NCBI GenBank assembly: GCA_037384885.1
Contig: JARRNO010000040.1
Location: forward strand, 1-30,188
Reading direction: 5' to 3'
Length of the DNA: 30,188 nt
DNA from: JARRNO01 sp037384885
GTDB lineage: Bacteria > Acidobacteriota > UBA4820 > DSQY01
Part shown: piece by piece, positions 1 to 6,889 of the stretch
Position numbering within the stretch: position 1 is the first letter of the stretch
Layout: the number at the start of each line of letters is the position of its first letter
Translations under genes and position numbers: made by a program
Notes under the pieces: model-generated
What the model saw: only the letters and a program-made list of their open reading frames with translations
Database searches by the model: none
Told to the model about the DNA's origin: nothing

Positions 1-774
1 GCAAAGGGTGTATTATCAGCCATGGAAGGTGGCGTTATCGGGGGTATCTCCAACGTCGCGATGGGCGGTGATTTTTGGAAGGGGTTTACGGAGGGTGTTG
101 AAAGCGCGGGATTGAGTTTTGTGGCAGGCAAGCTCGCCATCGCTATTAAGGAAGCGTCAGTTCATGATCCAACCACGGAACAAGTTACTGAAAAACCGGA
201 AGCCGGGAAAATGTTTAAAAAGACACTCACCCGGACAACGACGATATCTGGCAAGTATGCCAAGTCCGTCACGACTACGAAACTTAGTGTATACGTTGAT
301 AGCACGGGCCACCTAATGGGGTTCAAGCAAGGCGAGACTTCAATATCAACGGTGACCTACGATGGCCATAGTACGGAAGAAAGCCTGAAGGAGATTGGTC
401 ACATGCCCGCCAATGTCGCCAAATCCCTAGCAAATATGCCTGTGGATTCGGTGCCAAGGGATGTCACAAAGGTCGATATCAGTTCTATGAATCTGGCGGA
501 GCAGCGTGCGGCAAAAGTTAGTTATGCAAGCGCCAACTTGAGTCTCAGCGTGGCTTCCTTTAAGGCCGCCGCCACGGCTTCGGGGGAAATGAATCAGCTA
601 CTCTACGCATACCAAAACGGGAGGATACCAATTAGTGGAGGAACGACCTCCCCTGTGCCAGCTTTTCTTGGATCGGTTGCGGCCGGTGGGACTATCTACG
701 GATTATTGAGGCTTATGCCAGAAATTCATCAGGAACAACTGCACTTCACACTGACTGGAGAATTGCCACACTAA
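1..774 (+). CDS. C-terminal end of an Rhs/polymorphic-toxin-like protein (5' partial)
   Basis: The frame is open at the left edge; the first ATG is at 22 but there is no ribosome site before it, so this is probably the 3' end of a longer gene. The first 45 residues are glycine-rich (GGVIGGISNVAMGG, then a DFWKGF segment). This resembles the linker that follows the Rhs core in secreted polymorphic toxins. The remaining ~200 residues match no family I recognise. They are Thr/Ser/Ala-rich and have one hydrophobic stretch near the end (about residues 218-236), so they would be the variable toxin tip if the Rhs reading is right. Base composition is clearly lower in GC than the genes from 2.2 kb onward. 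The ankyrin gene starts 14 bp downstream, where an immunity gene would be expected. The Rhs assignment is inferred from a short linker only. Confidence 0.5.
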   Translation, partial: AKGVLSAMEGGVIGGISNVAMGGDFWKGFTEGVESAGLSFVAGKLAIAIKEASVHDPTTEQVTEKPEAGKMFKKTLTRTTTISGKYAKSVTTTKLSVYVDSTGHLMGFKQGETSISTVTYDGHSTEESLKEIGHMPANVAKSLANMPVDSVPRDVTKVDISSMNLAEQRAAKVSYASANLSLSVASFKAAATASGEMNQLLYAYQNGRIPISGGTTSPVPAFLGSVAAGGTIYGLLRLMPEIHQEQLHFTLTGELPH

Positions 775-788
775 TAAGGAAGTGCCTC

Positions 789-1910
789 ATGAGGAGAGAA
801 GAAGTGAAACCAGCTTCATCGTCATCGAGGATGACCGCCCTAGGAAGGCTTGTGCTTATCATCGTATTTTCGTTGGGAATGGCTCCTGCGTTCACCAAAG
901 AAGCCACACCACCACATCCTTCACCTGTAAGCCAATTAATTGCGGCATGCAAGCACGGAGACCTTGAGCAGGTCAAGAACTTATTGGCATCAGGAGTAAA
1001 TGTGAACCAAAGCACCGTCAATCAACCCACGCCCCTCTTAGCGGCTTGCTATGGGGGGAGCGATCGAATTTGCCAGATTCTCCTTCAAAAGGGTGCGGCC
1101 ACAAATGTTTTTGATTCCAATGGCATGAGTCCACTCTTATACTGCTCTTACGAAGGAGAATACGCAATTGCGAATCTGCTGTTGTTGTATGATGCTGATC
1201 CCAACCAGCGTAGCCCTGGTGGCGCGACACCTCTCCAAGCGGCAGCGCAAGAGGGTAGGAATAGAGTCGTCGATCTTTTACTGGTTCATAGCGCAAACAT
1301 AGACTCCCAGGACAATTGGGGAGAAACCCCTTTGATGCTGGCTGCTGAAGGTGGGCGACTGAAAACAGTGAGCATTCTTCTCAACCACGGCGCGAAGGTC
1401 TATATCAAAGACGGCGATGGCAAGACTGCTTTGGATTATGCCAGAAAATCTGGCGACAAGGCAGTGATTGCCGCCATTGAAATGGCCAGGAAGGCACATA
1501 AAAACAAGCCCACCCCATTTGACCAGCCCATCCACAGCGCGACGGCCAAGCAATTCATAAAAGAGCTCGAAGCACTGACAACCAAGCTTCCTGAGAAGCA
1601 AGCGGCGGGGCTGAAGGCCGCCATCCACTCAGACTTGGCGGATTTTGACGCGCACATCTCAAAGCGGATCGAGAAGGAAAAGACCGCGTCCAGGATCAGC
1701 GGACCGCTTTCGGAAAAGCAAAAACGAATCCTCACGGGCGTCGCCCAGCAGCAGGAACTTTTCAGCCGCACCGGAAAGCTGCCTTCGGATTACGGGGTGA
1801 AGGTGCCTCGACGGCCGGCAGATATGAAACCACTCGACCCCGCAACCATCAAATACGCCCTTTTCAACGGACTTTCGCCAAGAGAGATTATCGACCAGGC
1901 AAGGCGTTAG
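789..1910 (+). CDS. Exported ankyrin-repeat protein, candidate immunity protein
   Basis: The 373-residue product has a basic N-terminus, then a hydrophobic stretch (about residues 17-36, TALGRLVLIIVFSLGMAPAF) that looks like a signal peptide or anchor, so it should act in the periplasm. Residues ~45-235 form five or six ankyrin repeats, with the recurring pattern G-x-TPLxxAAxxG and LLLxxGAxxx (for example GETPLMLAAEGG followed by LLNHGA). Residues ~240-373 are a charged, helical tail that I do not recognise. A GGAAG ribosome site at 778-782 supports the ATG at 789. It follows the Rhs-like gene by 14 bp and is probably co-transcribed. Ankyrin proteins are known as immunity partners of some polymorphic toxins; that role here is inferred from position. 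It has lower GC than the element genes that follow. Confidence 0.75.
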   Translation: MRREEVKPASSSSRMTALGRLVLIIVFSLGMAPAFTKEATPPHPSPVSQLIAACKHGDLEQVKNLLASGVNVNQSTVNQPTPLLAACYGGSDRICQILLQKGAATNVFDSNGMSPLLYCSYEGEYAIANLLLLYDADPNQRSPGGATPLQAAAQEGRNRVVDLLLVHSANIDSQDNWGETPLMLAAEGGRLKTVSILLNHGAKVYIKDGDGKTALDYARKSGDKAVIAAIEMARKAHKNKPTPFDQPIHSATAKQFIKELEALTTKLPEKQAAGLKAAIHSDLADFDAHISKRIEKEKTASRISGPLSEKQKRILTGVAQQQELFSRTGKLPSDYGVKVPRRPADMKPLDPATIKYALFNGLSPREIIDQARR

Positions 1911-2219
1911 CTGTCACCTCTAAGGCCACAGCGCCAAAGAGCAACACACTTCAACCCCCCTGAGATGCCTGGAGTCCATGTACGGCCTCCAAGTCCGCTC
2001 CGCGATGTACCCTTCCGACCGGAGTCATCACTGAAACGCTGACTCCCCCAACTTTTCCACTTTCCTGGGCTCTCTAAATCCTTGCCTGACAGGCCTTCTG
2101 CGGCTTTCGCGCCGTCGAAGTGTCCCATTGAAGGGGGAAAGCAAAAGTCCTGGATCATGCCGAGTCTTCCCTTATAGAGTTTCCTCTTCATTAAAACTGA
2201 TTGAATGAAAGGAGACGAC
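1911..2219 (+). other. Intergenic region before the mobile-element genes
   Basis: No convincing gene lies here. A short perfect inverted repeat, GCCTG-A-CAGGC, lies near 2088-2098 but has no T-tract. A weak TATAGA (2173-2178) could be a -10 box for the excisionase-like gene, but no matching -35 box is present. This is the transition from lower-GC cargo to GC-rich element backbone. I saw no copy of the tRNA-Pro 3' end that would mark a left attachment site. Confidence 0.4.
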
Positions 2220-2468
2220 ATGAGCGAAGACGCCAAGAGTTCAATGCAGCCGACTCTACTTCTCACGGCCCAGGAAGCGGCCGATTACCTGCGAATCCCA
2301 CTCGGCAGCCTATACGTCCGGATCCACAAGAAGCAGATCCCGTGCATCCGGCTCGGCAGGCTGCTGCGATTCCGCCAGGCCGATCTGGACGCTTTGATGA
2401 AGCCTTCTCCCCTTCCCAGGCGGCGGGGGTTCAATCCCGACGGTAGTTCGTCCGAATCCGCGAGCTGA
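2220..2468 (+). CDS. AlpA/excisionase-type helix-turn-helix protein
   Basis: This 82-residue protein carries a MerR-like winged helix typical of the excisionase-family DNA-binding domain (HTH_17). The pattern LLTAQEAADYLRIPLGSLYVRIHKKQIPCIRLGRLLRFRQADLDALM is seen over residues ~15-57. Such proteins regulate excision or early genes of integrative elements. ATG 2220 is preferred over ATG 2205 because GGAG at 2211-2214 lies 5 nt upstream of 2220 and inside the longer reading. It is the first gene of a tight plus-strand run; the primase gene begins 3 bp after its stop. The C-terminal tail is Pro/Ser-rich and probably disordered. Whether it acts as excisionase or repressor cannot be told from sequence. 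Confidence 0.85.
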   Translation: MSEDAKSSMQPTLLLTAQEAADYLRIPLGSLYVRIHKKQIPCIRLGRLLRFRQADLDALMKPSPLPRRRGFNPDGSSSESAS

Positions 2469-2471
2469 GCC

Positions 2472-3308
2472 ATGCCGGCGTCGCGGGAAGAAAAGGCCGC
2501 CGTCTGGTACGGCCAGAAGGGTTACCTGGTGTTTCCTCTCCATTCCATCGAAAGGGGTGTTTGCTCGTGCGGCCGCGCCCGCTGCGAGGCGCCGGGCAAA
2601 CACCCCCGCATCGTTCAGTGGCCGGAGAGCGCCTCCAACTCACCGCGTATGATCCGGAGCTGGTGGCGTCGCTGGCCCAACGCCAATATCGGTCTGGTGA
2701 CCGGTGAAGTGTCGGGGGTGGTCGTTTTGGACGTGGATCCCCGGCACGGCGGTGAAGTCTCACTGGAGGAGCTGGAAAAGGAACACGGTCCGCTGCCCGA
2801 GACCGTGACGTCCCAGACCGGCAGCGGAGGACTCCATCTTCTTTTCAGCCACCCGGGATTGCGCGTTCCGAACTCCGCCGGTGCGCTCGGTCCCGGACTG
2901 GACGTGCGGGGAGACGGGGGCTACATTGTTGCGCCCCCGTCCCTCCACGCCTGCGGGCGCCGCTACACTTGGGACGGCGCCTTGCACCCCTTGACCATGA
3001 AACCGGCCCCCATGCCGGTTTGGCTCAAAGACAAAATGCTCAGGCCCCAAAGAGGCATCCTGGCAGCCTTTCCGAAGAGCCCCCTCAGCACGCTCGTCAT
3101 GACCGGCGTGCGAGAGGGCCAGCGCAACAGCAGCCTTGCCCGGTTGGTGGGACATCTTCTGCGCCACCGGATCGATCCCTACGTCACCCTGGGGTTGCTC
3201 AAGAGTTGGAACCAGGTGAACTGCGTCCCCCCTCTGAGTGAGGCCGAGATGATCAAGACGATTGAATCCATCGCCGGAGCGGAATTCCGGAGGCGGGGGC
3301 ATCGATGA
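2472..3308 (+). CDS. Prim-Pol domain DNA primase/polymerase
   Basis: This 278-residue protein has an N-terminal bifunctional primase-polymerase (archaeo-eukaryotic primase type) domain, residues ~5-185. Visible marks are a Cys cluster with PGKHP (residues 31-45), the acidic pair in VVLDVDP (D87, D89), the conserved His in SGGLHLLF (H122), and GLDVRGDGGYIVAPPS (D144). The C-terminal part (~205-275), with GVREGQRNSSLARLVGHLLR, resembles the PriCT-1 domain that follows these primases. It would prime, and perhaps extend, replication of the excised element. It overlaps the downstream ATPase gene by 4 bp (ATGA), a sign of translational coupling, and follows the regulator by 3 bp. It is shorter than fused primase-helicase proteins because the ATPase is a separate gene here. 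Confidence 0.9.
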   Translation: MPASREEKAAVWYGQKGYLVFPLHSIERGVCSCGRARCEAPGKHPRIVQWPESASNSPRMIRSWWRRWPNANIGLVTGEVSGVVVLDVDPRHGGEVSLEELEKEHGPLPETVTSQTGSGGLHLLFSHPGLRVPNSAGALGPGLDVRGDGGYIVAPPSLHACGRRYTWDGALHPLTMKPAPMPVWLKDKMLRPQRGILAAFPKSPLSTLVMTGVREGQRNSSLARLVGHLLRHRIDPYVTLGLLKSWNQVNCVPPLSEAEMIKTIESIAGAEFRRRGHR

Positions 3309-4849
3309 GCCTGGAAACCCCAAACCTCGCCGCGCTTGCCTCCAACACGTCAGACGTTCCGGCCACGCCGGAGGAAGCACTGTCTCTTCTGGACGAGCTG
3401 CCCGAACAGCCTTCCACGGCCAAGGTACGGGCCGCCCTGGAACACTTCCGGGAGTGTCTGAAGAAAATGGATGAAGTCTCGCGGGAACTGGCCCGGGAAG
3501 GTGCGGTTCGTAAGCTGAGGGCTCTGGGCTTTTCCGGACCAGGACGCCTGGTGGACGCCGCCATGCCCACCGCCAAGGGCGCCGGCGAGCGGCGGATGGG
3601 ACTCCAGGATCCCGACCTCTGGCCGGAGGCCGTGGAGGGCGCCACGCTGCTTTCATCGTTGGAGCAGACCGTCGGGCGGTTTCTGGCGATGACGCCGGAG
3701 CAGCTGGTGACCTACGTGCTCTGGACGCTCTTTTCCCACGCGCACGACGCCTTCGAGATCTCACCCATTCTCGCCATCACGAGCCCCGACAAGGGATGTG
3801 GAAAGAGCACGGCCCTGGCGCTGCTCAGCGCCCTTGTACCCAGGCCGGTGACCTCGGCCAACATCACGCCCTCGGCCGTCTTTCGGGTGACGGACTACTA
3901 CCGGCCCAGTCTGCTGCTGGATGAAGCCGACACCTTTCTCTCGGATTCGGAAGGCCTGCGCGGCATCCTCAACAGCGGCCACATGAGAAGCCAGGCCTAC
4001 GTGACGCGGGTCGCGGGAGACGATCACCAGGTCTGCATGTTTCACACGTGGACCCCCAAAGCCATCGCGCTCATCGGCGAGCTGCCCGCAACGCTCGCGG
4101 ACCGCTCCGTCACCCTCAGGATGCGCCGCCGGGCCCGCGGCGAATTCATCGAGCGGCTGCAGCTGCACCGGCTCGGTGAGATGGAAGATCTTCGCAGCAT
4201 GGCGGCCCGATGGGCGAGCGATCACCTCGAGGACCTGCGGTTTCATGATCCGTTGATTCCGGACTGCATCACGCGGGACCGCGCCCGGGACAACTGGCGC
4301 CCCCTGCTGGCCATCGCCGACATGGCGGGTCAGGAATGGCCCCGGCGGGCGCGGGAAAGCGCCAGCCGGCTGAACGCCTCCTCGAAGGAAGACAACTCGC
4401 ACGGCATTACGCTGCTGGGCGATCTCCGCGCGCTGTTTCAGCGGCGGGGAGAACCCAGCCTTCGCACGGAAGAGATCCTGGCGTACCTGCACCAAATGGA
4501 CGACCGGCCCTGGCCGGAATGGCGCGAACGCTCGCCCTTGAGTGCGCGGCAGCTTGCGCTGCTGCTTCATCCCTTCGGCATCAGCCCGGTCAAGTGGCGG
4601 GACGAGAAAGTCACCCACCGCGGGTACCGGCTGGAGAGTTTCGCGGACGCCTTTTCCCGGTATCTCCCCCTGGAAGCGCCACAAGCGCCACTTCCCTCAT
4701 TTTCAAGCACTTCCGGTCCACCCTCATCCGCCACAAAACTCCCGGGAAATCGGGATTCTCGGGACGACAACTCTCCTGCTGTCAAGAAGATGGCGGATGT
4801 GGCGGGTTCGTTTTCGGCCGATTCCGGCACAAGCGACCCACACTCATGA
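3305..4849 (+). CDS. DUF3631-family replicative ATPase/helicase-like protein
   Basis: In this 514-residue protein the P-loop is at residues ~160-169 (SPDKGCGKST) and Walker B at ~203-209 (LLLDEAD). An arginine-finger-like region follows at ~257-276 (LIGELPATLADRSVTLRMRR). This order is typical of DUF3631 proteins, AAA+-like ATPases paired with Prim-Pol primases on integrative elements and plasmids. It probably unwinds or loads at the element's origin; that role is inferred. The 3' end of the gene (from 4677) runs into the repeat region, so the last ~57 residues are low-complexity and probably not part of the fold. In the +1-shifted frame (not used here) both copies of the 200-bp duplication translate to similar SATS-containing peptides, so the original C-terminus may have been in another frame. 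The start overlaps the primase gene by 4 bp. Confidence 0.85.
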   Translation: MSLETPNLAALASNTSDVPATPEEALSLLDELPEQPSTAKVRAALEHFRECLKKMDEVSRELAREGAVRKLRALGFSGPGRLVDAAMPTAKGAGERRMGLQDPDLWPEAVEGATLLSSLEQTVGRFLAMTPEQLVTYVLWTLFSHAHDAFEISPILAITSPDKGCGKSTALALLSALVPRPVTSANITPSAVFRVTDYYRPSLLLDEADTFLSDSEGLRGILNSGHMRSQAYVTRVAGDDHQVCMFHTWTPKAIALIGELPATLADRSVTLRMRRRARGEFIERLQLHRLGEMEDLRSMAARWASDHLEDLRFHDPLIPDCITRDRARDNWRPLLAIADMAGQEWPRRARESASRLNASSKEDNSHGITLLGDLRALFQRRGEPSLRTEEILAYLHQMDDRPWPEWRERSPLSARQLALLLHPFGISPVKWRDEKVTHRGYRLESFADAFSRYLPLEAPQAPLPSFSSTSGPPSSATKLPGNRDSRDDNSPAVKKMADVAGSFSADSGTSDPHS

Positions 4850-5048
4850 GGGAGCTTCAAATGGCCCGTTTTCAATCCGCCACAAGTGACACGTCCCTGA
4901 TTTCAAAGCACTTAGGAACCCCCATGAACCGCCACAAGGCCCGTTTCTGTGGCGGGTCGCGAATGGCAGTAAGTCCTTTGTTTTCAGCCCGGTGTCGGAT
5001 GTGGCGGGTCAAGGGGGGTCTCCCCCGGGATGGAGCCCCTCCGCCACA
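4677..5048. repeat. Degenerate 200-bp duplication with clustered TGTGGCGG octamers; candidate replication origin
   Basis: Two ~60-bp imperfect direct repeats (4677-4736 and 4877-4937) each start with CCACAAG and end with CCGCCACAA. A 14-bp identical block CGGATGTGGCGGGT occurs at 4794-4807 and 4996-5009. Both pairs are ~200 bp apart, so the segment is an old tandem duplication. The octamer TGTGGCGG or its complement occurs seven times in 321 bp: 4728(-), 4798(+), 4877(-), 4929(-), 4948(+), 5000(+) and 5041(-). The copies at 4929 and 4948 can form a hairpin. The region overlaps the 3' end of the DUF3631 gene and the gap before mobC. Clusters like this next to primase/helicase genes are typical of iteron-type origins; function is inferred. 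Confidence 0.7.
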
Positions 5049-5137
5049 TCAAAACGGCTCACCACCGCCGGCACAAAACCCCAAGAAAAACCGCACGACC
5101 GAGGGAGAACGGCGCGGGGGAGTGAGCGCAAGCAACG

Positions 5138-5226
5138 CAACGGGCGCCCAAGCGCGCACCGTTGCCGCCCGGCCCCGGACCCATAGGGTCCTCCTCCCGG
5201 GCGAATGTCAGGGCTTGGCCCCGACA
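5138..5226. promoter_or_regulatory. Palindrome-rich candidate oriT / relaxosome binding region
   Basis: Three inverted repeats lie within 90 bp just upstream of mobC. The first has arms CAACGGGCGC (5138-5147) and GCGC..CCGTTG (ending 5164). The second is GGACCC-ATA-GGGTCC (5177-5191). The third has arms TGTC-A-GGGC (5206-5214) and GCCC-C-GACA (5218-5226) around TTG. In mobilizable elements of this gene order the origin of transfer usually lies directly upstream of mobC, and relaxase/MobC bind such repeats. No nick-site consensus was recognised with confidence, so the position within the region is open. The rest of 4850-5252 holds the octamer repeats and no gene. Confidence 0.5.
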
Positions 5227-5252
5227 CCCCGCTTCAAGAAAGGGAGATCAAG

Positions 5253-5582
5253 ATGATCGACTCCGAAGACCTGCTCGCTGAGAAGATGAGACGGCGTCCC
5301 CGGCGGGTCCATGTTCGCTTCACGCTCGAGGAGTACGGACATCTCAGAGAGCAAGCCCGCATCACCAATCAACGTCCCGCAACGCTGATGCGGGGCTTGG
5401 TGCTGGGACTCCAACTTCGACCCGTTCCGCGCCTGCCGGAGGACGTGCAGCGGGCCGTCAAAAGTTTCGGCCGGAACCTCAACCAACTCGCCCACCAGGC
5501 CAACATGGGCCGGGTGGACCAGCGCGAAGTGGAGGCGCTCCGAAAGGAGATCACCCACCTGCTTCGCATCATTCAGAGGTGA
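5253..5582 (+). CDS. mobC: MobC-family mobilization accessory protein
   Basis: This 109-residue basic protein begins with a ribbon-helix-helix-like part (RRVHVRFTLEEYGHLREQARITNQRPATLMR, residues ~16-46). It ends with the characteristic MobC segment FGRNLNQLAHQANMG (about residues 72-86) and a helical tail. MobC proteins bind oriT, bend or melt it, and help the relaxase nick. The ATG at 5253 is chosen because a strong AAAGGGAG site (5239-5246) lies 6 nt upstream; an in-frame upstream ATG at 5205 lies inside the third palindrome and has no such site. The stop overlaps the possible GTG start of the relaxase gene (5579), so the two are translationally coupled. The palindromes directly upstream are its likely targets. 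Confidence 0.9.
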   Translation: MIDSEDLLAEKMRRRPRRVHVRFTLEEYGHLREQARITNQRPATLMRGLVLGLQLRPVPRLPEDVQRAVKSFGRNLNQLAHQANMGRVDQREVEALRKEITHLLRIIQR

Positions 5583-5587
5583 ATGAC

Positions 5588-6889
5588 GTGCCCATTCTCA
5601 AGATTTCCTTTGGGAACCGAAGTCAAGCCATGGTCAGTTACCTGTTCAAGCAGACCCAGGACGGGATGCGGGTGCAGGCCCTGGGCGGCAACGTCGTGGG
5701 CCGGGACGCCGACACCGTCGAACGGGAATTCAGGGAGACCCGCAACTACTTCGGCCAGCAAGAGGGCCGCCAGTACTACCACGTCGCCCTGAGCTTCGAG
5801 CGGGCCGACCTGGGCGATCTGGCCGGCCCGAGCGGTGAACCCGACTACGAGAAGATCCGGGATTACGGTGATCAGTGGGCAAAGGAGTCGGGTGTGGCGG
5901 ACCGGCACGAGTACGTGGTGGTGGTGCACGGGGAAAAGGAACACCCTCACGCCCACGTGGTCTGGAACGCCACCGGCCTGGACGGAAGGAAATACCACAA
6001 CGACCGGCACAACCTGAACCGCCTGCGGGACGTGAACGATGTTCTCGCCCGGCGGCACGGTATTCAGCGGGAACTGGACCGCGTCCGAGATCCCCATCGT
6101 CCGCCGGACAAGTTTCTCAGGCGGGTGCAGCGTGGAGGCGGGCGCTACTCCTGGCGCATGGATATGCAGGGCCGGATTCGAGAAGCGGCCCGGCGTTCCT
6201 TGTCGGAAGACGACTTTACGGCAAGGCTGAGAGAGCGAGGCGTGGCGCTTCGGATCCGCGGCGGCAAATACTCCTATTCCATGAACGACGTACACGGTAA
6301 ACAGCGCGTCTGCCGCGAACTCCGTTTAGGGGAAGGCTTTCATCGCGACAGCCTGCTCGACAAATTCGAACGCCAAAGGGAACAGCTCCGGTCTGATCCT
6401 GACGGCTACCGCAAGCGGCTTGGACTGGAGCGCACCGAGCGCTACACCTGGCAGAGGGATCTTCGGGCACGAATCATCGAAGCGCTGCGAAACGCAAGGA
6501 GCCACGAGGCCTTTCGGAAATCCATGGAAAAGCAGCAGGTGAGCGCCCACTTGGCGAAGGACGGTCTCTACCGTTTCGCCTTCACCGACAGGCACGGTTT
6601 GCGGCATGAAGACATCTCTGCCGCCAGGTTGGACCGTGGCGCGACGGACCGGATTACCGCCCGTATCAGCGAAAACGCCGCGCGCAACCGCACCTTTGTC
6701 GCGACGAATTTGGCCCGCACAGCCGGCCGGGAGGCCGGAGGCTTGGTCGCCCAACTGCTTCCCCGGATTGAAGCGGCCAGCCGGGGGCAGCGCGCCCGCG
6801 GTGAGGGCGGCATGCCGACCCGTGAAGACCTCCGCATGGAACGGACCCGGCGCCGCGAGATGGAAGGCGACCACCAGGAGTCGTGGTGA
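5588..6889 (+). CDS. mobA: Relaxase / mobilization nuclease (MobA/VirD2 family)
   Basis: The relaxase nicks oriT and covalently carries the transferred strand. Numbered from the upstream GTG 5579 (436 residues), Tyr21 in AMVSYLFKQ is the likely nucleophile. The metal-binding motif is VHGEKEHPHAHVVWN, with H117, H122, H124 and H126 (the 3-His signature). GTG 5588 is preferred because GAGGTGA (5576-5582) lies 5 nt before it; GTG 5579 overlaps that site and remains possible. After the nuclease domain come two related modules (about residues 189-265 and 288-367). Each starts Y-[ST]-W-x-x-D-[ML] and continues with a helix, a G-x-Y-x-[YF]-[SA] strand and a D-x-HG turn, which suggests an internal duplication. 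The tail is basic. It overlaps the coupling-protein gene by 1 bp. Confidence 0.9.
   Translation: MPILKISFGNRSQAMVSYLFKQTQDGMRVQALGGNVVGRDADTVEREFRETRNYFGQQEGRQYYHVALSFERADLGDLAGPSGEPDYEKIRDYGDQWAKESGVADRHEYVVVVHGEKEHPHAHVVWNATGLDGRKYHNDRHNLNRLRDVNDVLARRHGIQRELDRVRDPHRPPDKFLRRVQRGGGRYSWRMDMQGRIREAARRSLSEDDFTARLRERGVALRIRGGKYSYSMNDVHGKQRVCRELRLGEGFHRDSLLDKFERQREQLRSDPDGYRKRLGLERTERYTWQRDLRARIIEALRNARSHEAFRKSMEKQQVSAHLAKDGLYRFAFTDRHGLRHEDISAARLDRGATDRITARISENAARNRTFVATNLARTAGREAGGLVAQLLPRIEAASRGQRARGEGGMPTREDLRMERTRRREMEGDHQESW

Noticed and set aside
1..2219. Left attachment site as a direct repeat of the tRNA-Pro 3' end
   Set aside because: I looked for TGGTCGGGG, GAGGATTTGAACC and parts of them left of the element genes and found no match, so the left end is probably outside the window.
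4336..5256. A 306-codon open frame across the end of the ATPase gene and the repeat region
   Set aside because: It runs through the DUF3631 gene in another frame, has Arg/Pro/Ala/His-rich shadow composition and no ribosome site; only the repeat-derived peptides are of interest.
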